This document shows positions 35,312-42,776 of a stretch of DNA of 42,776 bases, piece by piece. The translations under genes were made by a program, and so were the position numbers. The stretch spans positions 1 through 42,776 of the forward strand of contig CAIMEY010000031.1 of assembly GCA_903840165.1 (NCBI GenBank). Direction: 5' to 3'. The notes below the pieces were generated by a model that was not told where the DNA came from, did not search any database, and worked only from the letters and a program-made list of their open reading frames with translations. The DNA comes from an uncultured Myxococcales bacterium. Its GTDB lineage: Bacteria > Myxococcota_A > UBA9042. How positions within the stretch are numbered: the stretch's first letter is position 1; each line of letters starts with the position of its first letter.

Positions 35312-36133
35312 TTACAGATCGACTAGGCCCAGCTGAGCGCGGTACACCGGGAAGAACAGACCGCCGACACGGGCAAAACGATCGAGCGAATCGGTGGCGT
35401 ACAACTCGATTTGCCCCTGACCCTGCTGAGCTTGTGGAAATAAATCAATGAGTTGTTGGGTCACGGCTTGGGCGGAGTCCACCAGGGCGATGTCCCGGCC
35501 CAGGGCTTGGCGCAACACCTGGCTCAGCAGCGGCTTAAAGACCGGATAATGCGTGCAACCCAGCACCAAAGTATCGATTTTGCTGACGTCGGGGTCAGAG
35601 AGAAAGGGGCCCAGGTAGGTCTGCAGGGCTGCCTCGGTCGCCGGGTGATCGAACCAGCCTTCTTCGGCCAAACTCACCAGCAATGGCGTGGCCTTAGCAT
35701 GAACGACCGCGTCAGGTCTGAGCTTGGCGATCGCTTCGGCATAGGCCCCGGAGGCCACCGTACGTTCGGTGCCGATCACGCCGATATGTCCAGAAACACT
35801 GGCTAAAACAGCCTGTTGGGCGCCAGGATCGATCACGCCCAGCACGGGAAACGGGTACATTGCGCGTAGGGCCGGCAAGGCGCACGCACTGGCCGTATTG
35901 CAGGCGACCACCAGGGCATCGATGTCGCCCCGGGCCAGATGGGCCGTCGCCTGAAGCGCGTAACGCTCGACTGTGGAAGCACTTTTGCTACCGTAAGGCA
36001 GACGGGCCGTGTCACCGAGGAAGCGCACATGCAGGCCCGGTAACGCCGCGTGCGCCGCAGCGACCACGGTCAAGCCGCCGACGCCGGAATCGAACACAGC
36101 AATTCTGGGTTGGCGTTGCCCTGTCGTTTCCAT
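35312..36133 (-). CDS. murI: Glutamate racemase
   Basis: Cofactor-independent racemase supplying D-glutamate for peptidoglycan. The N-terminal FDSGVGGLTV, GDTARLPYG, VVACNTASACALPAL with the first catalytic Cys, and VLGCTHYPVFKPLL with the second Cys, are all in place over 273 residues. It converges with trxB 34 bases away and is divergent from the metalloprotease gene. The ATG at 36133 lies about 10 residues before the conserved start of the fold. Confidence 0.97.
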   Translation of the reverse strand: METTGQRQPRIAVFDSGVGGLTVVAAAHAALPGLHVRFLGDTARLPYGSKSASTVERYALQATAHLARGDIDALVVACNTASACALPALRAMYPFPVLGVIDPGAQQAVLASVSGHIGVIGTERTVASGAYAEAIAKLRPDAVVHAKATPLLVSLAEEGWFDHPATEAALQTYLGPFLSDPDVSKIDTLVLGCTHYPVFKPLLSQVLRQALGRDIALVDSAQAVTQQLIDLFPQAQQGQGQIELYATDSLDRFARVGGLFFPVYRAQLGLVDL

Positions 36134-36214
36134 TGTTTACGTCATCCTTGCTCAGCCACGGTGCGCAGCGCAGTCTGGTTGGCCCGGGCGCGCGGGTCAA
36201 GTATGCTGTGGGGC

Positions 36215-37132
36215 ATGAGATTGGCAGGGCCCAAAGCGACAATAATTCTTGCAGTTGTGCTCTTTTGCGGCGCAATACTGAGCGGTTGGCGTCAATACCA
36301 TGTCGACGACGGCACGGCAGCCTGCTTGAGCGCCGCCCAAGACTGTGGCTGCGGCTTGCGCTGGCCGCCGGGCGTGCAGATTCCCTATCAGATTGATGCC
36401 AAAGGGCTACCTGGCCTTTCGCTGGCCGACGTGGTGACCACGGTACAGTCTGGATTTGACCAGTGGCTCAGCGTTTCCTGCAGCCTTTGCCCGGCCAACG
36501 ATCCGGGAAGTACGCCTGTTGCGTGCGCTCCACATCCTTTGGCGGTCGATGTCACCCTCGTGGGCTTGGTGGCGCCCGGCCCCGTGGGAGGGACCTGCGT
36601 TCGCTCGAATCCCAAGACGGGTCAATGCGTCAAGGCCTCAAGCAACGGCAATAATATTGAGTTTTTCACAGATTTGCAGCAGTGGCAGGACCAGTCCGGG
36701 CAGAGCAGTACCGTCTACGGCCTGACCGTGATTACCTATAGCCAAGTCGATGGAATAATTGTTGATGCTGACATTCTTATGAATGCGGCCAGCCATACCT
36801 TTTGTCTGTCACCCTGCGACGGCAATGCGCTTTGCAACACAATTACCCATGAAATAGGCCACTTCTTTGGCCTCGACCACAGTCAGGTTCCGGGCGCGAC
36901 CTTGGCACCGACCGCTTCGGTGGGCCAGACGGACAAATGCGTGGTGCATGAGGACGACCAGGCCGGCATTTGCCATGTATATGCAAGTACATGCGCGCCA
37001 ACGGCGGTGGCCAAGGCCCCTCAAGGCGGTGGCGGGTGTCAGGCTGGATTCATTCCAAACGTTGCGATTACATGGCCTTGGCTGTGTGTGCTGGCCGTCC
37101 TGCTATGGCGTCGGAGCGTGGCGCAACTGTGA
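36215..37132 (+). CDS. Matrixin-like metalloprotease with MYXO-CTERM-like tail
   Basis: Secreted zinc protease candidate of 305 residues. A signal anchor (IILAVVLFCGAIL) is followed by a Cys-rich domain and the metzincin-type site THEIGHFFGLDHS: H212, E213, H216 and H222 (HExxHxxGxxH). Several Cys pairs (CGCG, CSLC, CLSPC, C) suggest disulfides. The C-terminus is tripartite: GGGGCQAG with C275, then a hydrophobic helix (PNVAITWPWLCVLAVLLW), then RRSVAQL, as in MYXO-CTERM sorting signals. That would predict processing by a myxosortase and surface display. Alternatives for the start are ATG at 36203, and the frame is open to 36050. It is divergent from murI. The substrate is unknown. Confidence 0.82.
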   Translation: MRLAGPKATIILAVVLFCGAILSGWRQYHVDDGTAACLSAAQDCGCGLRWPPGVQIPYQIDAKGLPGLSLADVVTTVQSGFDQWLSVSCSLCPANDPGSTPVACAPHPLAVDVTLVGLVAPGPVGGTCVRSNPKTGQCVKASSNGNNIEFFTDLQQWQDQSGQSSTVYGLTVITYSQVDGIIVDADILMNAASHTFCLSPCDGNALCNTITHEIGHFFGLDHSQVPGATLAPTASVGQTDKCVVHEDDQAGICHVYASTCAPTAVAKAPQGGGGCQAGFIPNVAITWPWLCVLAVLLWRRSVAQL

Positions 37133-37299
37133 AGAATTGCAAAAAAGCGCCTTGCCAAGGTTTCGGGCGGGCGTATGCTGAGAATCAGGCCTGTACGCAC
37201 CGCGCCGTCTTGAGGGCTTTGCCCGTCTAGGCGCAGCCGCTCGAGGGCGCTAGGCCGCGGGCGCAACGACGTTTCGTTCTGTGAAGGGGTCAGCCAACG

Positions 37300-37968
37300 A
37301 TGCTGTCATGGTCCCAACTAGTAGTTGGCAGGTGCCTCAACCGGCTTCGGCACGGCCTCATGGGCACGATCGTGGCCGTTGTGACGCTGGCCTCTGCGCA
37401 AGGGCACGCTACGGATGCCCGCCGTGCCATGACCGGACAGGCGTTGGCTTTGACGCTAGCGGCCGCCACAGGCACGCCGGCGTGGTTCTGGCTGTCGTGG
37501 CCCGAGGCTTTGCCCCAGTCGATGTCGGGCAGCGTTCGTGGGTCTATGGAGCAGAGATCGCTTCATCAATTAGCGGAAAAAGAAACTGATTCTAAAGAAT
37601 TGCTACCCGCGCGACCTGCCCAGCCACGGCCTCGTCACGGCACTGCCCAGCGCCGCCCGGCCACTTTGGCGATGGTGCGAGCCCCGGCGCCAATGACATC
37701 GCCCGTGCAAACCGAAGGGGTGTGGCGCGACCAGCATCGCGGCCGGATCGCCCTGGCTGAACGCACCCATGACCACCCATGGGCAGCGCACTTGGCCCAT
37801 GTACAGTGCGGAATTTGTACAGAATCTGCGGAAAGCTTTGAGGCGGGGCAGTCGGCCATTGAGCGCCAGCCAGACCTGCGCAACCTAACGACGGTGACCG
37901 TGGGCGACACGACGATCAAAGTGACCAACTTGCAGCCGTTCTCGTTTTTCGTGCGGCAGAAGTTCTAG
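37300..37968 (+). CDS. Hypothetical secreted protein
   Basis: Open frame of 222 residues. An N-terminal hydrophobic stretch (GTIVAVVTLASAQGHA, about residues 22-37) may be a signal peptide. The middle is basic and Pro-rich. The end, NLTTVTVGDTTIKVTNLQPF, looks like a beta-rich protein sequence and contains no known domain. A CGIC motif near residue 170 could be redox-active or bind metal. No strong ribosome binding site precedes the ATG. The competing frame at 37281-37589 is less protein-like. It is bordered downstream by tandem repeats. Existence is likely but not certain. Confidence 0.5.
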   Translation: MLSWSQLVVGRCLNRLRHGLMGTIVAVVTLASAQGHATDARRAMTGQALALTLAAATGTPAWFWLSWPEALPQSMSGSVRGSMEQRSLHQLAEKETDSKELLPARPAQPRPRHGTAQRRPATLAMVRAPAPMTSPVQTEGVWRDQHRGRIALAERTHDHPWAAHLAHVQCGICTESAESFEAGQSAIERQPDLRNLTTVTVGDTTIKVTNLQPFSFFVRQKF

Positions 37969-37975
37969 AGGTTCG

Positions 37976-38053
37976 CAGCGCCGCACTCTGCTCAGCGCCG
38001 CACTTTGCTCATCGCCGCACTCTGCTCAGCCCAGTTGCTCGCCCAGTTGCTTG
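37976..38053. repeat. Two adjacent short tandem repeat arrays
   Basis: Three 17-base units (37976-37992, 37993-38009, 38010-38026; CAGCGCCGCACTCTGCT with single changes) are followed by two 12-base units (38030-38041, 38042-38053; CCCAGTTGCTCG/TTG). They lie between the stops of the hypothetical gene and the radical SAM gene. A protein-coding or terminator role is not apparent. Confidence 0.75.
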
Positions 38054-38090
38054 CCCAGCGCCCAGAAAACGCAGCAGTTTTGACCGTTTG

Positions 38091-39350
38091 CTACCAAGGC
38101 GACATGCCGATTTGGTAGGGAGCCACCCTCGGCCCCGGCCCAAGGGCCTGGCTCAAGGTGTCATGGAATCTGCGCACTTCGCGGGCTAGCTCGTCGGGCA
38201 AAAACCCTATTTCATTGCGCTGTTGGGCTGCCTGAGCGTAGGGAGAGCCATCCTCAATCACCAGCGGTGAAAGGCTGACTTGATCGCCGCGCCGCAGGTT
38301 AAGCTGCTCAAGAAGCTCAGTCGTATCGCGCAGATGGCCGCCGGCATAGTGCTGCCCGCCGAGCCCAACGATCACCGTCAGAGCCACCTGTAATCCCGCG
38401 TCATGACACAGTTTTGTCGCGCCAGGCAGGGCAGTTAGCGGGTCGCGGCGATGCATCGCGTGGTGCAAAGGCGGGTGCCCCGTCTCAACGCCGATGTAGA
38501 GTCGGCGTAGGCCATGGGCTTGTAATGCTTCAAGTTCAGCCGGTTTGCAGGCCAAGATCGAGCGAGCCGTGGCAAAGCCGTCGGCGGCGTCCAGAGGGTA
38601 GAGTCCAGCGGACGTCGTGCCTTGAGGTTTGGCGGGTGCGGGCAGGGCGAAGAACTCAGCAAGCAGTTGAAATTGCGCCAGAAGATAGCTTGGCCCTTCG
38701 CCAAGAATGTCTGCATCGCCCAGGAACAAGGAACGGCGCAGACCCATGGAGGCGCCGTGCCAGGCGATGACGGACTCAACCTGCTGGCGCAACTGCGAAA
38801 TGGTGGGTGATCTGTGCGGCAGATCGGCGTACAACGTGCAGTATTGACAGCGATTCCACGCGCAACCTTCACTGAGTTGCAGGTACAAGGCCCGGCGCAA
38901 GTCTTCAGGCAGCACGGCAATACCGCCGCGATACAGACGGGTAAAGGCTATTGCATCTAATTGAGCTTGTTGCAGATTCCAGTGGATGGCTCTCTCGAGC
39001 ACGGACAGCAGGGTCGCGCGGCCCGCCGTTTCATCGGGCTCAAGCCGCAGCGCACCGATGCTCAGATCCTGGTGTAACTGCCTAGCATCATTGAGAGACT
39101 CTTGATGAACCCCAAGGGCTTGGGCCTGCCCCGCGCAGCCCAGCAGCGGTTGTCCCGTGGGCGCGCCGGCCAGCTTTCCGTCATAGCTGCGCCGCCATTG
39201 CCAGCCACCGCGGGTGCCTCCCAGCCAGCGACCTGCGCAATCCCATGTTTGGACAACGCGTTCGGGCAGCGCGACCGTCACCGTGTCGTCGCGCACTGCA
39301 GCAAAGCCCCACGGTTCCGTATGGTTTGGCCGGTGCAGCGTTAGGCGCAT
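38091..39350 (-). CDS. Radical SAM protein, GCxxNxCxxC type
   Basis: Radical SAM enzyme of 419 residues. The cluster motif is C163, C168 and C171 (EGCAWNRCQYCTLY), with the CX4CX2C spacing of a family of uncharacterised radical SAM proteins. RSLFLGDADIL, the central RLYIGVETGHPPLHHAM and VALTVIVGLGGQHYAGGH are the typical strands after it. The first 150 residues hold no recognised domain; there is no cobalamin-binding or SPASM cysteine cluster. It follows the HxsB-like gene by only 24 bases and is surely co-transcribed with it. A role in modifying the same substrate is inference. ATG at 39350 is the start. Confidence 0.8.
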   Translation of the reverse strand: MRLTLHRPNHTEPWGFAAVRDDTVTVALPERVVQTWDCAGRWLGGTRGGWQWRRSYDGKLAGAPTGQPLLGCAGQAQALGVHQESLNDARQLHQDLSIGALRLEPDETAGRATLLSVLERAIHWNLQQAQLDAIAFTRLYRGGIAVLPEDLRRALYLQLSEGCAWNRCQYCTLYADLPHRSPTISQLRQQVESVIAWHGASMGLRRSLFLGDADILGEGPSYLLAQFQLLAEFFALPAPAKPQGTTSAGLYPLDAADGFATARSILACKPAELEALQAHGLRRLYIGVETGHPPLHHAMHRRDPLTALPGATKLCHDAGLQVALTVIVGLGGQHYAGGHLRDTTELLEQLNLRRGDQVSLSPLVIEDGSPYAQAAQQRNEIGFLPDELAREVRRFHDTLSQALGPGPRVAPYQIGMSPW

Positions 39351-39374
39351 GGCACGGTCCCCGCGGCCCTGATG

Positions 39375-40916
39375 TTACACCGCATCAGGTCCCGGTGCTT
39401 GCTGAAGAAAATGCTCCTGGGAACGCGGCGTCGCCCAGCGTTGCAGCACCCCGCGTTCGAATTCATCGCCCAGGCGAACCCGGCTCATGAGAAAATCGAA
39501 CAATCCCATGTATTTCTGGCACCATGTCGAATCGGCCATGCGCCCGTGCAGGCTCCCCTGCTCGCTGTAATTGTGCACCGGGCAAACGCCGCACCAAGGC
39601 TTGTACACGCAACTGGCGCAGTGGGGCTGACCTTCCAGGGTTGAGGCCAGCACCATGGCGCGAACCGAAGGACCACTAATGGTTTCGCGGTATTGGGACT
39701 CGTCGACATGGCCCAGGCAGAACGTGTCGTCGCCGTTGCGATCGATCATCCGCCCTTCGTCGCAGGTGAACAGACGGCCATCGTAATTGTAGGCAATTTG
39801 GCCAATTCCGGCGCCGCACGGGCTGCGCAAGTCCAAGAAATTCGGCTCTTGGCGGCCAAGAATCTTGCTGACCATCAAGGCCGCGGTGCGTTCGACAAAA
39901 TCGGTGCCGTTGCGGTTGAGTTCGATGACGCGGAAATACGCCCTCTGATAAAACTCTAGGAATTCAGCCATGCTATAGCCGAGTTTGGCCTTGGTCGTCG
40001 CCGCCCAGCCAAAGGGATCGAGGTGGCGCAGGAAAATGCTGCGACAGCCCAACTCGGCGTAATGATCGATGAGGCGTTCGGCCTGCGCCAACAGGGGCCG
40101 GGTAACAGTCGGTAAAGCTTCTACTTTATAGAGGTTTTCCTCGAGACCCAGGGTGGTGTAACGCTGGTTGATCCGGTTCATCCAGCCCGTCACAGTCGCG
40201 TGCGAGGAGCCTTCGCTCCAAAGGCGAACGGCATCATGGACATCGGCGGGTCCATCGAGCGAGGTGCAGATCTGCACGCGCCGGTCGATCAAGTAATCCA
40301 GCTTCTCTTGGTCCATCAGGCTGAGGTTGGTCACCAAGGCGAACATCACGGATTTGCGCGCTAAAGCATTCTTTTGCAATGAATACTCGATGATGTGCTG
40401 CACCACTTCCCAGTTCGCCAGAGGCTCGCCGCCCTGGAACTCGATCGTCAGGCCAGGCGACGGCGACTCAAAGGCAAAATCTACACTGCGTTCAGCCGTT
40501 TCCACGCTCATGTCGGTGTCGATGCGGTTCATCGGCGCTCGCGACGCATGGCAATACTGGCAGGTATGGTTGCAGCGAAGGGTCACCACGAAGATGTGCA
40601 AGTTCGGACCGCTAAAAAGGAAACGACGCTTGTGCTTGAGCTCGTCGGACAGTTCCTTGCGTCGCAGGTCCGCCACCACAAAGTCTTGGGCCTGCAGCGC
40701 CGCCCAGGTGGGCTCGTCGGTCTGCAACGTGCCGTTTTGCAGGCGCTCGAAGGCGTCGTTGTCGACAAAGATGTGGCCGCCAAAGTCATTGCTGATCAGC
40801 CACGCATCGGCGACCTGGCGGTAGCGCAGCGGCACCAGGCGGCGGTCTCCCTTGCGTAGCAGAGAGGTGGCCTGCAACTGGACAGATTTGGGCAAGGTTT
40901 TCTGCGAAGATTCCAT
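39375..40916 (-). CDS. HxsB-like radical SAM/SPASM peptide maturase
   Basis: Radical SAM maturase of 513 residues resembling HxsB of the His-Xaa-Ser system, which modifies peptides or proteins. Visible are an N-terminal recognition-like part (VPLRYRQVADAWLISNDFGG), the characteristic GPNLHIFVVTLRCNHTCQYC with cluster cysteines C115, C119 and C122, TIEFQGGEPLANW, CTSLDGPADVHD and RHLDPFGWA. The C-terminal SPASM region has CGAGIG, LFTCDEG, FCLGHVDE and CASCVYKPWCGVCPVHNY. HxsA (repeat substrate), HxsC and HxsD are not in the window. It is 24 bases ahead of a second radical SAM gene and 195 bases behind the multihaem cytochrome, beyond a terminator. The HxsB assignment is by memory of family stretches; a SPASM peptide maturase is certain. 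Confidence 0.82.
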   Translation of the reverse strand: MESSQKTLPKSVQLQATSLLRKGDRRLVPLRYRQVADAWLISNDFGGHIFVDNDAFERLQNGTLQTDEPTWAALQAQDFVVADLRRKELSDELKHKRRFLFSGPNLHIFVVTLRCNHTCQYCHASRAPMNRIDTDMSVETAERSVDFAFESPSPGLTIEFQGGEPLANWEVVQHIIEYSLQKNALARKSVMFALVTNLSLMDQEKLDYLIDRRVQICTSLDGPADVHDAVRLWSEGSSHATVTGWMNRINQRYTTLGLEENLYKVEALPTVTRPLLAQAERLIDHYAELGCRSIFLRHLDPFGWAATTKAKLGYSMAEFLEFYQRAYFRVIELNRNGTDFVERTAALMVSKILGRQEPNFLDLRSPCGAGIGQIAYNYDGRLFTCDEGRMIDRNGDDTFCLGHVDESQYRETISGPSVRAMVLASTLEGQPHCASCVYKPWCGVCPVHNYSEQGSLHGRMADSTWCQKYMGLFDFLMSRVRLGDEFERGVLQRWATPRSQEHFLQQAPGPDAV

Positions 40917-40984
40917 CGTATTTATGACCTTTTGCCCCTATCGAGGCCTCGCAGTGCATCGGGCGTATTCAAGGCGAATTCAGC

Positions 40985-41055
40985 GCTTGGCACCGCCAAG
41001 CAAAAACGCGACCCCCCGGTTGCCGACGCAGGACGCGGTGGAACCAGGGGGTCGC
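40985..41055 (-). terminator. Tandem-hairpin intrinsic terminator of the cytochrome gene
   Basis: On the minus strand, a long stem pairs 41047-41055 with 41008-41016 (GCGACCCCC/GGGGGTCGC, 9 bp, plus an inner GGTT/AACC). It is followed by a five-T run (41006-41002) and then a second perfect hairpin GCTTGGC-GGT-GCCAAGC (41001-40985). It lies 57 bases after the cytochrome stop. Confidence 0.75.
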
Positions 41056-41111
41056 TGATCGCTAAAAAACGGAAGGCTGGTGCGGGCTTGCCGCGGCCTC
41101 TAGCGTGCAAA

Positions 41112-42776
41112 CTACTTGACTGTAGCCATCGCGGCTTTGGTGGCGGCGATGGTGTTTTCGTAGAACGTTGGGTTGTGTATACCCAAGGTTCCGTCGTTGT
41201 GCAGCAGCATGAAGTTCCAATAGCCCTTGAAGACGGTGCTGCCGGCGGTGATGACCGGCGTCGCCTTGCCCGCAACGGGGGTTTGTAAACCGCTGAAAGA
41301 TACGCCGAATTCCGCGCTGGTCGTCTTGCTGCCATCGGTCCAGGTGATGGTGTAGGTCTTGGGCATGACCAACCAGAAGGTGAAGCTATTGTTGATGAAC
41401 TTCACGCTGATGCTGCTGGGCACGTCTGGCACATCGACGTTGTAGCTCGAACTCGACGAGGACGAGTACAGGCCCGCAGCGTTTTCAGCGCGCACGGTGA
41501 GCTTGCCGTTGGCGGTGATGGCTTGGTCGACCAGCACCAGGACGGCCTTACCAATCGAATCGCCTAGGTCATTGATTTCCATAGTGATTGCCGCCTGCAG
41601 GCCCTTGCCATTGACCTTGTCGCTATGGCACGAGGCGCACAGGGTCTCGTCGGGCTTAAAGGTGTGGTTGGAGGTCTGCTTGGCTGCCACCTGGGCCGCT
41701 GTCGGGATTTTCACGTGGCAAGTCGCGCAGGTATCGGCCACCGCCAAGTGCTTGCTCGGCGTAAAGCGCGGCATGAAGTAGGCGTTAAAGCCGTACAGGA
41801 CGTCGGTCTGCGCTGGCGTGTGCGGTCCGGAGGTCGACGCCGACGCGGCGACAAAGTCGGTGTGCTCGCCATTGCGAGTATTGTGGCAAGTCATGCAAAT
41901 CAAACCAGAACCAGCGCCGGTAATGCCGGAAAGCCCGTTGGGCAAAGAGGCCACAGCATCATAGACCCGCAACTGAACCGGGTTGGTGGTGTCATGCGGA
42001 TCGTGGCAGCTAGCGCAAGTTTGCGGCTCAACAAGGTTTTGCGTCAGGCCAAGGCTGGCCAAGTAGTCGAGGTCTTGCTGGGCCAGGGGCGAGGGCATGG
42101 CCGAACCATCGGCACGCAGAATCAATCCGGAATTCCCGGCCTTGAGCTGCTTGGTATAGACGTTGAAGCCTTGGGCTGAGTGGCAACGCGCGCAGTGGTT
42201 GGTGCCCAGGGCGCGGGCCGTCAAGCTCGTGTCGCTGTGCAGGCTGGCGCTCCACTGACTGCCGTGGCTGTAATCCGGCGCTTGCTGGTGGCAACTCATG
42301 CAAACTTGGGCGGAATAGGACACGCGTGACTGCTTGACCTCCAACTTCACGGCCGGGTCATTGAGGTTGGCCACCGTGGCCGAGTGGCCGGCGGAACTAT
42401 TGGGACCATGGCAGTTTTCGCATTGCACGGCAGCGAGTTTGCCGAGCTGCGGCTTGTTCTTGATGAGGTCGTCCCAAACGCCCGGGCCCGCGATTAAGGT
42501 CCAGTTGTTGTAGCTGGACTCCAGGTCGTCAAAACCACCATTTTTCGCGAACTTATTGTAGCCAACCGTGTGGCAGCCCAGGCACGCTTCACCGAACGCG
42601 GGCGCGCCCAACTGCCCGTTGAACTTGGCGACGGAATCGACGTAGTGGTCGGTCTTGAGCCAGGGCGTGAACTTGTCGGCGGCGGCCTTGTCATTGTGGC
42701 AGAACTTGCAGGAATCCATGCCATTAACCGCGCCCTGCCACGAGCCGGCGTAGATGTTCATGCTCATCTTGGACAC
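41112..42776 (-). CDS. Multihaem c-type cytochrome, 5' partial
   Basis: Periplasmic or surface electron-transfer protein. The visible 554 residues contain nine CXXCH motifs in order: CKFCH, CLGCH, CENCH, CMSCH, CARCH, CASCH, CMTCH, CATCH and CASCH, spaced through the first two thirds. The C-terminal third has no haem motif: it holds a Ser-rich linker (YSSSSSSSYN), then a small beta-rich domain (about residues 440-510) and a helical end FMLLHNDGTLGIHNPTFYEN, common in multihaem cytochromes of this class. The frame is open at the window edge, so the signal peptide and possibly more haems lie outside. It is terminated by a tandem hairpin. The redox partner and substrate are unknown. Confidence 0.88.
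   Translation of the reverse strand: MSKMSMNIYAGSWQGAVNGMDSCKFCHNDKAAADKFTPWLKTDHYVDSVAKFNGQLGAPAFGEACLGCHTVGYNKFAKNGGFDDLESSYNNWTLIAGPGVWDDLIKNKPQLGKLAAVQCENCHGPNSSAGHSATVANLNDPAVKLEVKQSRVSYSAQVCMSCHQQAPDYSHGSQWSASLHSDTSLTARALGTNHCARCHSAQGFNVYTKQLKAGNSGLILRADGSAMPSPLAQQDLDYLASLGLTQNLVEPQTCASCHDPHDTTNPVQLRVYDAVASLPNGLSGITGAGSGLICMTCHNTRNGEHTDFVAASASTSGPHTPAQTDVLYGFNAYFMPRFTPSKHLAVADTCATCHVKIPTAAQVAAKQTSNHTFKPDETLCASCHSDKVNGKGLQAAITMEINDLGDSIGKAVLVLVDQAITANGKLTVRAENAAGLYSSSSSSSYNVDVPDVPSSISVKFINNSFTFWLVMPKTYTITWTDGSKTTSAEFGVSFSGLQTPVAGKATPVITAGSTVFKGYWNFMLLHNDGTLGIHNPTFYENTIAATKAAMATVK

Noticed and set aside
37281..37589. Alternative open frame overlapping the hypothetical protein at 37300
   Set aside because: It has no signal peptide or beta-rich character and ends early; the 37300 frame looks more protein-like.
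38091..39350. Second radical SAM gene as HxsC
   Set aside because: Its cluster motif has CX4CX2C spacing with a GCxxNxCxxC context, unlike the CX3CX2C region expected of HxsC, and it lacks SPASM cysteines.

Overview
The window is about 42.8 kb of GC-rich bacterial chromosome that includes the replication-origin neighbourhood. The organism looks like a deltaproteobacterial lineage, most likely Myxococcota or a relative (inference). The grounds are a CPBP-type intramembrane protease resembling the MrtC myxosortases, a metalloprotease ending in a MYXO-CTERM-like tail (Gly-Cys, hydrophobic stretch, Arg pair), several Thr/Ser/Pro-rich lipoproteins, a long pseudokinase membrane protein and multihaem c-type cytochromes. 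No rRNA, tRNA, CRISPR array, insertion sequence or phage gene was recognised.

Layout. Bases 1-2495 hold a CPBP protease (cut by the left edge), coaX and queE. A convergent lipoprotein (2556-4760) combines a beta-propeller with one CXXCH haem motif. A lone CoA-transferase B subunit (4903-5568) and a double-U32 protein (about 5645-8236) follow. Bases 8461-13159 are a ygeY-ssnA-ygfK operon, the marker set of selenium-dependent molybdenum hydroxylase and purine catabolism loci. Here SsnA and YgfK are both smaller than the enterobacterial proteins, and YgfK lacks its FAD/NAD(P) domain. Behind it (about 13200-13446) lies a stretch of nested perfect inverted repeats that could be a structured RNA or a non-coding repeat element.

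The replication block reads leftward: dnaA, oriC with DnaA boxes, dnaN, recF, murA, proB (21134 down to 13823). Reading rightward from the same area are rpmH, rnpA, yidD, yidC and jag (22341-26539). The last three genes before jag are joined by ATGA overlaps. DnaA carries an unusual Ser/Pro-rich insertion in domain I. MurA has Asp in place of the catalytic Cys, the natural fosfomycin-resistant type.

Bases 26726-37968 are mixed housekeeping and surface genes: a lipoprotein, a VOC-fold protein, a roughly 1000-residue pseudokinase with a Lys/Ala/Glu-rich coil, two more lipoproteins, trxB, murI, the MYXO-CTERM-like metalloprotease and a hypothetical secreted protein. The right end (38091-42776, minus strand) holds a multihaem cytochrome (cut by the right edge), a tandem-hairpin terminator, an HxsB-like radical SAM/SPASM maturase and a second radical SAM enzyme 24 bp behind it. 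None of the usual HxsA, HxsC or HxsD partners is present.

All calls come from reading the sequence and from remembered family motifs. No database search was run.
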